A stretch of 64,000 nucleotides of DNA from Weizmannia acidilactici (GTDB lineage: Bacteria; Bacillota; Bacilli; Bacillales; Bacillaceae_C), in the NCBI RefSeq assembly GCF_008974225.1, contig NZ_BKZR01000002.1:59777-123776 (forward strand). The letters are read 5' to 3'. Below the pieces are notes generated by a model, which did no database searches, was not told the DNA's origin, and saw only the letters and a program-made list of their open reading frames with translations. Positions 34,245 to 42,506 of the stretch are shown one piece after another; the first letter of the stretch is position 1; each line of letters starts with the position of its first letter. Made by a program: the position numbers and the translations under genes.

Positions 34245-35390
34245 GTGGAAAAAATCTATTTGGACCATGCGGCTACTTCCCCTGTCCATCCGCAGGCTGC
34301 GGAAAAAATGATGCAGGTGCTCACCACTTCGTTTGGGAATGCATCAAGCATCCACGCTTTCGGCAGGGAAGCGCGCCGCATATTGGATGAAGCGCGCCAA
34401 ACGATTGCAGATAGCATCGGCGCGCAATTTAGTGAAATTATTTTTACAAGCGGCGGGACGGAAGCGGACAACTATGCGATTCTCGGCACGGCGGAAGCAG
34501 CTGCGGATAAAGGCAGGCATATTATTTCCACAGCAATCGAGCACCATGCAGTTTTGCATACAATGGAATATTTGGAGTCAAAAGGATACGACGTGACATA
34601 TTTGCAGCCGGATGAAACAGGAAGGATCCGGGCAAAAGACGTGCAAAAAGCGCTCAGGGATGATACAATTCTCGTCAGCGTCATGTATGGAAATAATGAA
34701 GTGGGGACGATCCAGCCGATAGCGGAAATCGGCGAAATGTTGAGAAACCACCAGGCTTATTTCCACACCGATGCGGTCCAAGCATACGGGTTGGTAAAAT
34801 TAGACGTAAATGCCCTGAACGTGGACATGTTGTCGGTCTCGGCGCATAAAATCGGCGGGCCGAAGGGAATCGGATTTTTATATGTGCGGAACGGCACGAA
34901 ACTGAAAAACCGAAATTTCGGCGGCGAACAGGAACTGAAACGGCGCCCGGGGACGGAAAATATTGCGTCAATTGCCGGATTCGCCGAAGCGGTAAAAATT
35001 GTGCAGCGTTCGCTTCCTGAAAAGCAGCAGCAATATAACGCTTTTAAATTTAAATTTATGGAAATTTTACGGCAGGAAAAGGTTGAATTTCTCCTGAATG
35101 GCAATGCGGAGGAGGCATTGCCGCACGTGCTCAATCTTAGTTTTCCGAAGACGGATGTTGAGTCGATGCTTGTGAGTCTCGATATGGCGGGGATCGCTGC
35201 CTCGAGCGGTTCGGCCTGTACAGCCGGATCGATTGAACCATCGCATGTGCTCGTTGCAATGTTCGGGAAAAATTCGGAACGTCTCCACAATTCGATCCGC
35301 TTCAGCTTCGGAATCGCAAACACGATGGAGCTGGTGGAAACGGCCGCCCGCAAAACTGCGGAAATTGTACGTAGGTTCCAGCAAAAATAG
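34245..35390 (+). CDS. Cysteine desulfurase (YrvO type, partner of MnmA)
   Basis: A PLP-dependent NifS/IscS-family enzyme of 381 residues. H201-K202 in SAHKIGGPKG includes the PLP Schiff-base lysine, and C325 in SSGSACTAGS is the persulfide-carrying cysteine. It takes sulfur from L-cysteine. The mnmA gene follows 15 bp downstream, as B. subtilis yrvO-trmU, where this desulfurase hands sulfur directly to MnmA for tRNA thiolation without Tus relay proteins. The start is GTG (34245) with GGGGTG upstream. Confidence 0.94.
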   Translation: MEKIYLDHAATSPVHPQAAEKMMQVLTTSFGNASSIHAFGREARRILDEARQTIADSIGAQFSEIIFTSGGTEADNYAILGTAEAAADKGRHIISTAIEHHAVLHTMEYLESKGYDVTYLQPDETGRIRAKDVQKALRDDTILVSVMYGNNEVGTIQPIAEIGEMLRNHQAYFHTDAVQAYGLVKLDVNALNVDMLSVSAHKIGGPKGIGFLYVRNGTKLKNRNFGGEQELKRRPGTENIASIAGFAEAVKIVQRSLPEKQQQYNAFKFKFMEILRQEKVEFLLNGNAEEALPHVLNLSFPKTDVESMLVSLDMAGIAASSGSACTAGSIEPSHVLVAMFGKNSERLHNSIRFSFGIANTMELVETAARKTAEIVRRFQQK

Positions 35391-35405
35391 AAAAGAGGAG
35401 GCATT

Positions 35406-36521
35406 ATGAAAAAAGCACCTAAAGATACAAGGGTTGTTGTCGGCATGTCGGGCGGCGTTGACTCATCCGTTGCCGCTTACCTGCTCAAGCAGCAGGGCTA
35501 TGATGTGATCGGCATTTTTATGAAAAACTGGGACGATACCGATGAAAACGGCGTCTGCACAGCGACGGAAGACTATAATGATGTCATCCGCGTCTGCAAC
35601 CAGATCGGCATCCCTTATTATGCAGTGAATTTTGAAAAACAATATTGGGATAAAGTTTTTACGTATTTCCTTGATGAATATAGGGCAGGGCGAACGCCGA
35701 ACCCGGATGTGATGTGCAATAAAGAAATTAAGTTTAAGGCATTTCTTGAACACGCCCTGAACCTTGGCGCAGATTTTCTGGCGACCGGGCATTACGCACG
35801 CGTCGCTTACCGGGACGGCGAATATAAAATGTTGCGCGGCGTGGACGGGAATAAAGACCAGACATACTTCTTGAACCAACTACAGCAGCACCAATTGGAA
35901 CGTGTCATGTTCCCGATCGGGGACCTTGAAAAGCCGCGCGTACGCGAAATTGCGAAAGAAGCCGGTCTGGCCACGGCAAACAAAAAAGACAGCACCGGCA
36001 TCTGTTTTATTGGTGAACGCAATTTCAAAGAATTTTTAAGCAACTACCTACCAGCACAAAAAGGCTTGATGAAAACGCTGGGCGGCAAAGTGATGGGCGA
36101 GCATGAAGGATTGATGTACTATACGATCGGCCAGCGCCACGGCCTCGGCATCGGCGGGTCCGGAGAGCCTTGGTTTGTTGTCGGCAAAAACCTCAAAGAA
36201 AATGTCCTTTACGTGGAACAGGGCTTCCATCATCCTTCCCTTTATTCCGATTATATGATCGGTGTAAATGCCAGCTGGGTGTCGGATACTAAGCTCCCTG
36301 CCGAATTCAAGTGCACGGCGAAGTTCCGTTACCGCCAACCGGACCAGAAAGTAACGGTCCAAGTGCTCGGCGGCAATAAAGTCAAGGTCATTTACGACGA
36401 ACCGGTGCGCGCCGTCACCCCCGGCCAGGCCGTTGTTTTCTACAATGGCGACGAATGCCTTGGAGGTGCCACAATCGACAAAGTTTATAAAAACAAAGAA
36501 CAGCTGGAATATGTTGGCTGA
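35406..36521 (+). CDS. mnmA: tRNA-specific 2-thiouridylase MnmA
   Basis: MnmA puts sulfur on C2 of wobble uridine-34 in tRNA-Lys, -Glu and -Gln. The PP-loop ATP site is GMSGGVDSS (13-21); the catalytic cysteines are C104 in VMCNKEIKF and C200 in STGICFIGE, both present. The length of 371 is normal. A GAGGAGG ribosome-binding site precedes the ATG, and the gene is co-transcribed with the desulfurase upstream. A long perfect terminator stem lies five bases beyond the stop. Confidence 0.97.
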   Translation: MKKAPKDTRVVVGMSGGVDSSVAAYLLKQQGYDVIGIFMKNWDDTDENGVCTATEDYNDVIRVCNQIGIPYYAVNFEKQYWDKVFTYFLDEYRAGRTPNPDVMCNKEIKFKAFLEHALNLGADFLATGHYARVAYRDGEYKMLRGVDGNKDQTYFLNQLQQHQLERVMFPIGDLEKPRVREIAKEAGLATANKKDSTGICFIGERNFKEFLSNYLPAQKGLMKTLGGKVMGEHEGLMYYTIGQRHGLGIGGSGEPWFVVGKNLKENVLYVEQGFHHPSLYSDYMIGVNASWVSDTKLPAEFKCTAKFRYRQPDQKVTVQVLGGNKVKVIYDEPVRAVTPGQAVVFYNGDECLGGATIDKVYKNKEQLEYVG

Positions 36522-36525
36522 ACAC

Positions 36526-36568
36526 ACAATGCACACAGAATTTTTGGATTCTGTGTGCATTGTTTTTT
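36526..36568 (+). terminator. Strong terminator after mnmA
   Basis: ACAATGCACACAGAA and TTCTGTGTGCATTGT are exact reverse complements (15 bp) around an eight-base loop, followed by TTTTT. Confidence 0.93.
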
Positions 36569-36811
36569 GGGGGAGGAAAATGGTATGGGTACCCGTTTTG
36601 AGGAGGGCATAAATGCCAAAGGGATTAAAAAGAAGAGTCTTTTGGTCCGTATGAGATTTGTATAGACCGCTTTAATGCCGCTTACGGGATATGGCCTTTA
36701 GATCCTTTTAGCAATATTGAAATCGGTAACCGCTCCATTTCTCATACATACACAGGTTTTTGCTTTTTTATGCTATAATGCAAGTATCATCAAACAGGAG
36801 TGTACCCAAAT
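36569..36811. other. Intergenic region upstream of the TPR gene
   Basis: The region holds an extended -10 box TGCTATAAT (36771-36779) for the downstream gene. Two Shine-Dalgarno-like runs (GGGGGAGG at 36569-36576 and GAGGAGGG at 36600-36607) each precede an ATG, but the resulting frames are only 10-26 codons. They are not accepted as genes. Confidence 0.4.
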
Positions 36812-37480
36812 ATGGACAAGCATCAACTTGGCATGAAAGCATTGCAGGAAAAGAAACTCGAAGCAGCGCTCAAATGGTTTAATGAAGCAATTGAAGAAAA
36901 CCCGGATGATCCGCTCGGCTACATCCATTTCGGCGATGTGCTGCTCGCGGCCGGTGAATGGGAAAAAGCGCAAATTTTTTACCATAAAGCACTCGAATTA
37001 AAAGAAATGCCAGCACCATTCTACAGCCTCGGCACAATCCATTACCAGCAGGGGCATTACGAAGAGGCAGCCGGATATTTTGAAAAAGCGCTCAGGAACG
37101 GCCTACAAGACAAAGATACCCACTTTATGCTCGGCATGTGTTTTATGATGCTGGACAACCCGCGCTTCGCGATACCGTACCTGCAAAGGAGCGTTGAACT
37201 GGATGGAGACGACACGGAAGCAAGGTTCCAGTACGCGCTTTCCCTTGTAAAATCCAACCTTGCCGGCGAAGCGCTGGAACAATTCCAAAAGGTTCTCGAG
37301 GCAGAGCCTGAGCATACGGATGCTTTATACAATGCCGGTGCCATTTATATGCAATTTTACGGGCAGCTGGATGAAGCGCTCCGCTATTTCCAAAAAGCGG
37401 TGGACATTCAACCGGACCATCTGCTGGCCGGTTACGGCATCAAAATGGCCGCTAAATTAAAGGAAATTGGTGCGCAGTAA
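36812..37480 (+). CDS. TPR-repeat protein (YrrB-like)
   Basis: A 222-residue soluble protein made almost entirely of about six tetratricopeptide repeats; typical repeat cores are AALKWFNEAIEENPDD, AQIFYHKALEL, AAGYFEKALRNG and ALRYFQKAVDIQPDH. Such repeats form a superhelical protein-binding groove. B. subtilis YrrB is the positional equivalent, between mnmA and recD2. No catalytic domain is present and the partner is unknown. The ATG at 36812 is preferred over the GTG at 36800 because CAGGAG lies about ten bases before it. Confidence 0.9.
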   Translation: MDKHQLGMKALQEKKLEAALKWFNEAIEENPDDPLGYIHFGDVLLAAGEWEKAQIFYHKALELKEMPAPFYSLGTIHYQQGHYEEAAGYFEKALRNGLQDKDTHFMLGMCFMMLDNPRFAIPYLQRSVELDGDDTEARFQYALSLVKSNLAGEALEQFQKVLEAEPEHTDALYNAGAIYMQFYGQLDEALRYFQKAVDIQPDHLLAGYGIKMAAKLKEIGAQ

Positions 37481-37490
37481 GGTGGTTGAA

Positions 37491-39917
37491 TTGGAAAAAC
37501 AGCATGCGATGGATTTATTCCAGGACCAGGAAAAATTTATAAAAGGGAAGCATCTCGTCACCATATTCCACAACGAGCAAAATTTGTATTCGGTCATTCG
37601 CGTGCGGATTGAAGAGACAAACGTTGAACTGGAAGAAAAGGAAACGGTGATTACCGGTTATTTTCCGCGCATCCACGAGCAGGAGACATACACGTTCTTC
37701 GGAAAAATGCAGGAACACCCGAAATTCGGCCTTCAGTTCCATGCGGACCGCTTCCAAAAAGAAATCCCTAATACAAAGCAGGGCGTCGTCGAGTACCTTT
37801 CAAGCGATTTGTTTAATGGTATCGGCAAGAAAACGGCGGAACGGATTGTCGAGGCGCTCGGGGAAAATGCGATCAGCAAAATTCTGGAAGATCCGTCCGT
37901 CCTCGATCAAGTTCCAAAACTCGCTGCGGACAAAGCGCAGCTGATCCATGATACATTAGTCGAAAACCAGGGGCTTGAGCGTGTTATGATCGGGCTGGCG
38001 CAGTACGGCTTCGGCCCGCAAATCGCGATGCGCATCTATCAGGTTTACCAGGATCAGGCGCTTGAGATCATTGCACAAAATCCGTACCGGCTTGTAGATG
38101 ATATCGATGGTATCGGGTTCGGGCGCGCCGATGAACTCGGCAGGCAGATTGGTATCAGCGGAACGCATCCGCACCGCATCCAGGCCGGCTGCCGCTATAC
38201 GCTTGAAATGGAAAGCATGCAAAACGGGCATGTGTACGTCAATAAAGAAGAACTGGCACGGGATGTAAAAGCGCTTTTGGAAGAATATCAAAATGTTGAG
38301 ATCCCCCTTGACTCCGTTGAGACTGAACTCTTAAAACTCGAGGAGGAAAGCAAGGTCGTCATTGAAGGCGATAAAGTGTACCTTCCGTCGCTTTATTTCT
38401 CAGAAAAAGGCATTGCCTCCAATATTGAGCGCATCATGTCACAAACAGAGTACGAAGATCAATTTCCGGAATCCGAATTTCTGCTTGCCCTCGGCGAGCT
38501 GGAAGAACGGATTGGCGTCGAATATGCGCCGTCACAAAAAGAAGCGATCCAAAAAGCGCTGATGAGCCCGATGATGATTTTAACCGGCGGGCCGGGCACC
38601 GGGAAAACGACGGTCATTAAAGGCATTGTTGAGCTGTACGGGGAACTCCACGGTATTTCGCTCGACCCGAAAACGTACAAAAAAGACGAGGTTTTCCCGA
38701 TTTTGCTCGCGGCACCGACGGGAAGGGCCGCCAAAAGGATGTCGGAGTCGACCGGGCTGCCAGCAATGACGATCCACCGTTTGCTCGGCATGACCGGCCA
38801 GGAGGATATGGATGATCGGGAAGAACGGCAAGTGGAAGGGAAACTCTTGATCATCGATGAAATGTCGATGGTTGATACATGGCTTGCGAACCAGCTGTTA
38901 AAAGCGCTGCCTGACCAGATCCAGGTGATTATGGTTGGGGATGAAGACCAGCTCCCGTCTGTCGGGCCGGGACAGGTGCTGAAAGATCTGTTAATATCGG
39001 GCGTCATCCCGACGGTGCGGCTTACGGACATTTACCGGCAAAAAGACGGCTCATCCATTATTGAACTTGCCCACCATGTCAAAAATGGCCGAATGCCGGA
39101 GAATGTCATGCAAATGCAGCCGGACCGCTCGTTTATCCGCTGCTCGTCCGGCCAGATTCCGGAAGCGGTTGAAAAAGTGGTGCAAAGCGCGAAACGGAAA
39201 GGCTACACGGCGAAAGACATCCAGGTGCTCGCCCCAATGTACAGGGGGCCGGCCGGGATCGACCGTTTGAACGGCCTTTTACAAAATATTTTTAACCCGA
39301 ATGAAAATGGCGCCCGTAAAGAACTGAAGTATGGCGATGTCGTATACCGGATCGGCGATAAAGTGCTGCAGCTTGTGAACAAGCCTGAGCATCAGGTGTA
39401 CAACGGCGACATCGGTGAAATTGTTTCAATTTTTACGGCAAAAGAAAATACCGAGAAACAGGACATGGTGATTGTCTCTTTTGATGGCATTGAAGTGACA
39501 TATACAAGGCCGGATCTCAACCAGATCACGCTTGCCTACTGTTGTTCCATCCATAAATCACAGGGGAGCGAGTTTCCGGTCGTGATTTTGCCGGTTGTGC
39601 GCAGTTATTACCGGATGCTGCGCAGAAATCTGCTCTATACCGCGATTACGAGAAGCAAAAAGATTTTGATTTTGCTTGGAGAGGAATCGGCTTTCCGGAT
39701 GGGCGTGGAAAGGGAGGACGACCAAAAGCGGAAGACAACGCTGTGCGAAAAACTGGGTACAATCAAACAGGCAGTAACAAATCCAGAAGCGGCGGGGGAA
39801 ATCCTTTACTTAACGGAGGAGAACTGGGGCAAAGTGGACCCGATGATCGGTATGGAAGGCATTACCCCTTACGTGTTGGCTGCTGAAGGCGGGACAGAAC
39901 CGGAGACAGCTGAATAG
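37491..39917 (+). CDS. recD2: ATP-dependent DNA helicase RecD2
   Basis: A superfamily 1B 5'-3' helicase of about 808 residues. After an N-terminal OB and helix-hairpin-helix region (NGIGKKTAERIVEALG; DDIDGIGFGRADELG) come Walker A GGPGTGKTT around residue 365, Walker B LLIIDEMSMVD, and C-terminal motifs including ITLAYCCSIHKSQGSEF and YTAITRSKK. RecD2 acts outside RecBCD in repair and fork maintenance. The TTG start at 37491 follows AAGGTGG at five-base spacing; the frame starts slightly earlier, overlapping the TPR gene. B. subtilis yrrC equivalent. Confidence 0.94.
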   Translation: MEKQHAMDLFQDQEKFIKGKHLVTIFHNEQNLYSVIRVRIEETNVELEEKETVITGYFPRIHEQETYTFFGKMQEHPKFGLQFHADRFQKEIPNTKQGVVEYLSSDLFNGIGKKTAERIVEALGENAISKILEDPSVLDQVPKLAADKAQLIHDTLVENQGLERVMIGLAQYGFGPQIAMRIYQVYQDQALEIIAQNPYRLVDDIDGIGFGRADELGRQIGISGTHPHRIQAGCRYTLEMESMQNGHVYVNKEELARDVKALLEEYQNVEIPLDSVETELLKLEEESKVVIEGDKVYLPSLYFSEKGIASNIERIMSQTEYEDQFPESEFLLALGELEERIGVEYAPSQKEAIQKALMSPMMILTGGPGTGKTTVIKGIVELYGELHGISLDPKTYKKDEVFPILLAAPTGRAAKRMSESTGLPAMTIHRLLGMTGQEDMDDREERQVEGKLLIIDEMSMVDTWLANQLLKALPDQIQVIMVGDEDQLPSVGPGQVLKDLLISGVIPTVRLTDIYRQKDGSSIIELAHHVKNGRMPENVMQMQPDRSFIRCSSGQIPEAVEKVVQSAKRKGYTAKDIQVLAPMYRGPAGIDRLNGLLQNIFNPNENGARKELKYGDVVYRIGDKVLQLVNKPEHQVYNGDIGEIVSIFTAKENTEKQDMVIVSFDGIEVTYTRPDLNQITLAYCCSIHKSQGSEFPVVILPVVRSYYRMLRRNLLYTAITRSKKILILLGEESAFRMGVEREDDQKRKTTLCEKLGTIKQAVTNPEAAGEILYLTEENWGKVDPMIGMEGITPYVLAAEGGTEPETAE

Positions 39918-39921
39918 AAAA

Positions 39922-39962
39922 AGTGGCGGGATTATCTGTTCAACGGTTCCCGCTGCTTTTAT
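39922..39962. terminator. Terminator after recD2
   Basis: AGTGGCGGGA pairs with TCCCGCTGCT around a 16-base loop, then TTTT. Confidence 0.7.
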
Positions 39963-40000
39963 GTGAACATGTAAAACGGCTTTCATCATCCCTGTTGTTT

Positions 40001-40438
40001 TTATCTCTTTTTCCGCATTTCCGGGCTGATTTCTTCCGAGCTTTCCATCCCGTACTGGAGATTTGCCGTTCCGCTCCTTCGTGGCGTTCGTTTAACAAGC
40101 ACATAGTCGGCCAAATATTGGTGGTAAAAATGTTCAAAGACACTGATGACAACAGCGGCAGCGATGGAAACGGCCAGGCCGGGCAGACTGTTATGGGCAA
40201 AAAACCGGCTCAGCCCCCAAATGACAGAAAAAGCAAGGCCGAAGTCGCTAAGAAGTGTAAACCATTCATTGGTTTGCGGAAGCAGGCCCAAGTCGGCCAG
40301 AAAATAGGAAATCAAACCAAGAATGAGCGCGGTGCACAGTACGCCGGCAAAGGAAATGCTGAATGCAAGGCCGAGCACCAAATATAAAAGGATAAAATGT
40401 CCGGCGATTTTAATGGCAAGTGGTTTTGCATTTTTCAT
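40001..40438 (-). CDS. YndM-type DUF2512 membrane protein
   Basis: A 145-residue protein with four hydrophobic helices and a charged C-terminus ending EISPEMRKKR. The segment ADLGLLPQTNEW between helices two and three is a feature of the DUF2512/YndM family found in spore-forming Bacillaceae. No function is known. The ATG at 40438 follows AGGAAG at about eight bases; a GTG at 40447 is in frame. The gene is convergent to recD2 and absent from this position in B. subtilis. Confidence 0.75.
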   Translation of the reverse strand: MKNAKPLAIKIAGHFILLYLVLGLAFSISFAGVLCTALILGLISYFLADLGLLPQTNEWFTLLSDFGLAFSVIWGLSRFFAHNSLPGLAVSIAAAVVISVFEHFYHQYLADYVLVKRTPRRSGTANLQYGMESSEEISPEMRKKR

Positions 40439-40657
40439 GTATTTCACTTCCTGCTTTTGTTTCTTCTATTTTTTGTGCGGCCGGAAAAGATATGCATACT
40501 AAAACAGATGGAAATTGTTTTCCCGCATGTTTAAAGGCAGAACAAGCAAACTATAAATGCCGTGACAATCGGCATGTATGTTTTTTGGAAAAAATGGGCA
40601 TATTGGTAGGCAAAAAGGGCGGATTAAAGCCGCCATGGAAAAAGCGAGGTGCTTACC

Positions 40658-40843
40658 ATGAAATGCCCGAATTGCCAAAGCAAAGACATCGGAAAGATCG
40701 GCATCAACCAGTATTATTGCTGGAACTGCTTTATAGAGTTATCGGTTGCGAAAAACATGATTCATACCCATCAGGTGGAAGAAGACGGCACTTTGAGTTC
40801 TTTGGACGATTTGTTTGACGATGAAACGCGCAAGCTAAGCTGA
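40658..40843 (+). CDS. Small zinc-ribbon protein (YrzR-like)
   Basis: A 61-residue protein beginning MKCPNCQSKDIGKIG, with a second pair CWNC, so that CPNC and CWNC form a four-cysteine zinc ribbon. The C-terminus EEDGTLSSLDDLFDDE is acidic. Small proteins of this type lie near the AI-2E transporter and alaS genes in Bacillus; B. subtilis YrzR is the likely equivalent, recalled and not aligned. The ATG at 40658 has GAGGTG six bases upstream. It may bind a nucleic acid or protein partner; this is unproved. Confidence 0.75.
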   Translation: MKCPNCQSKDIGKIGINQYYCWNCFIELSVAKNMIHTHQVEEDGTLSSLDDLFDDETRKLS

Positions 40844-40863
40844 ACAGAAGGGGTGTGGAAAGA

Positions 40864-40995
40864 TTGAACAGAATGATGATGACTGTACTCGGGTTTGGCG
40901 CAGGCATAGCCACCGCTTCGATGGCCAAAAGAGGCATGATGAACGGCAGGCAAATGCGGAAAATAGCAAGAAGGATGCGCAAGGCTTTCCGCTAA
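40864..40995 (+). CDS. DUF3918 family microprotein (YrzQ-like)
   Basis: A 43-residue basic peptide with a hydrophobic N-terminal half (MNRMMMTVLGFGAGIAT) and an arginine-rich tail (KIARRMRKAFR), the standard DUF3918 pattern. It starts at a TTG with GGGGTGTGGAAAG upstream, 20 bp after the zinc-ribbon gene, and ends just before a strong terminator. The family occurs in Bacillaceae beside yrrI and alaS. Function unknown; membrane-surface attachment is plausible. Confidence 0.72.
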   Translation: MNRMMMTVLGFGAGIATASMAKRGMMNGRQMRKIARRMRKAFR

Positions 40996-41002
40996 AATTT
41001 TG

Positions 41003-41032
41003 GGCCGCCGGCTGATCAACCGGCGGCCTTTT
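41003..41032 (+). terminator. Terminator after the DUF3918 gene
   Basis: GGCCGCCGG and CCGGCGGCC pair exactly around eight bases, followed by TTTT. Confidence 0.88.
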
Positions 41033-41093
41033 CCTGAAAAAGCGTTCATAAACTTCCCGCTTTCGCAAAAACTTGAAAGAGGGAGGTTTTTTT

Positions 41094-42185
41094 ATGCACC
41101 GGATCCGCAGGGAATGGCTTTATAAATTGTTGTGGCTGTTATTGATCTTGATCATTTTGTATGTACTGCTTTTGCTCAAGCCTTTCTGGGCGCCCGTATT
41201 GCATGTGGCCGCGACCGTATGCGTGCCGTTATTGATCGGCAGTTTTATCGCCTACATCCTCCATCCGCTCGTCGAATTTCTGCATCAAAACGGGTTGCCA
41301 AGAGGGTTGGCGATTTTGATCATTTATCTGCTTTTTTTCGGCGGCATCGCTTACGGCGTCTACAGGGGGCTGCCGCTTGTCATCGCGCAAATGAACGACC
41401 TGTCCGAACATATCCCACAGTTTGCCGACCAGTACAGGGACGGGGTCGCTTACTTGCAAACTTCGATGAAACACTGGCCGGACGGGCTCCAGGACCAGAT
41501 CGACGAACGGATCGAGCGGTTTGAATTATGGCTTACGGAAAACGTCTCCAACGCCATCAATGTGCTGATGAAACTGTTGAATTATGCGATCGCGCTTGCG
41601 GTGATCCCTTTTATTTCCTTTTATCTGCTGAAAGATTTTGAACATGTGAAAAAAGCGGCGTTGGCCTTGACGCCGAAAAAATGGCGGCAATCCGCCCTCA
41701 GCTTTCTTCGCGATGTCGACCGGTCGATCGGCGGCTATATCCGCGGGCAGCTGCTTGACTGCCTGATCATCGGCTTTCTTTCTTTTGTGGCCTTTGCCAT
41801 CCTTGGGATTAAGTATCCGATTTTACTCGGCATCATCATCGGAGTTACAAATGTGATTCCGTACTTCGGGCCGATTTTAGGCGCCATCCCCGTTTCAGTG
41901 ATCGCAGCGACCATTTCACTGAAATATGTGGTCTATGTGCTGGTAATCGTATTTGTCCTTCAATTTATTGAAAGCAATATTTTGTCGCCTTTTATCGTCG
42001 GAAAATCGCTGCACCTCCATCCGCTTTTTATCATTATTGCTTTAATCGTCGGCGAAGAAATTGGCGGGATAGCCGGCCTGATCCTTGCGGTGCCGGCGCT
42101 TGCGATCATGAAAGTGGCCGTCATCCACGCCCGCAAACATTTGCTTATGGTCGAAAGCGCAAACGAAGTTGACAAATTGGAATGA
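41094..42185 (+). CDS. AI-2E family transporter (YrrI-like)
   Basis: A 363-residue polytopic protein of the AI-2 exporter-like (UPF0118/PerM) superfamily, with about eight helices, a large soluble segment after helix three, and the family sequence GVTNVIPYFGPILGAIP. Members move diverse small molecules or ions; some act as sodium-proton antiporters, and autoinducer transport should not be assumed. The ATG at 41094 has GAGGGAGG upstream; the frame is open 21 bp earlier. It precedes alaS as B. subtilis yrrI does. The alaS promoter lies in its last codons. Confidence 0.9.
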   Translation: MHRIRREWLYKLLWLLLILIILYVLLLLKPFWAPVLHVAATVCVPLLIGSFIAYILHPLVEFLHQNGLPRGLAILIIYLLFFGGIAYGVYRGLPLVIAQMNDLSEHIPQFADQYRDGVAYLQTSMKHWPDGLQDQIDERIERFELWLTENVSNAINVLMKLLNYAIALAVIPFISFYLLKDFEHVKKAALALTPKKWRQSALSFLRDVDRSIGGYIRGQLLDCLIIGFLSFVAFAILGIKYPILLGIIIGVTNVIPYFGPILGAIPVSVIAATISLKYVVYVLVIVFVLQFIESNILSPFIVGKSLHLHPLFIIIALIVGEEIGGIAGLILAVPALAIMKVAVIHARKHLLMVESANEVDKLE

Positions 42186-42198
42186 TCTTTTTTATAAT
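42169..42198 (+). promoter_or_regulatory. SigA-type promoter of alaS
   Basis: TTGACA (42169-42174) lies inside the 3' end of the transporter gene; TATAAT (42193-42198) follows after 18 bp. Confidence 0.78.
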
Positions 42199-42204
42199 GC
42201 GGAT

Positions 42205-42462
42205 ATAGCTGAATATCGAAAATCGAAGAAAGATCGAGTATGTTATAGTCCATTTTAAACCGCTATTTGCGGCCCAGAGAGGAATTTCCGCGGCTGAAAG
42301 AAATTCCAAATGAAGGATAACAGAAGGCTAATCTGGAGTGCAGCCAAACCCTGCCGTTTTGCCCCGTTACCGGCACCCAAAGAGAAAGGCGTTTATTGCC
42401 TTTAATCAGGGTGGTACCGCGAGCAAGCCTCTCGTCCCTGTCCGGGATGGGGGCTTTTTTGC
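42205..42462 (+). ncRNA. T-box leader controlling alaS
   Basis: Features are GAGTATG near the 5' end (stem I kink region), AGAGAGGAATTTCC with GCGGCTGAAAGAAATTCC forming the distal part of stem I, a GCT triplet at 42327-42329 positioned as an alanine specifier, the T-box core AGGGTGGTACCGCG at 42408-42421, and a terminator (42426-42460; AGCCTCTCGTCCC with GGGATGGGGGCT, then TTTTTT). Uncharged tRNA-Ala should switch on alaS. Confidence 0.93.
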
Positions 42463-42506
42463 GTCCGGGCGGTTTTCGGTTTTCATCATTGTAAGGAGGT
42501 TTTTGC

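Noticed and set aside
36580..36660. Short ORFs with Shine-Dalgarno-like runs upstream of the TPR gene
   Set aside because: Frames are 10-26 codons, overlapping one another, and the region looks like degenerating DNA.
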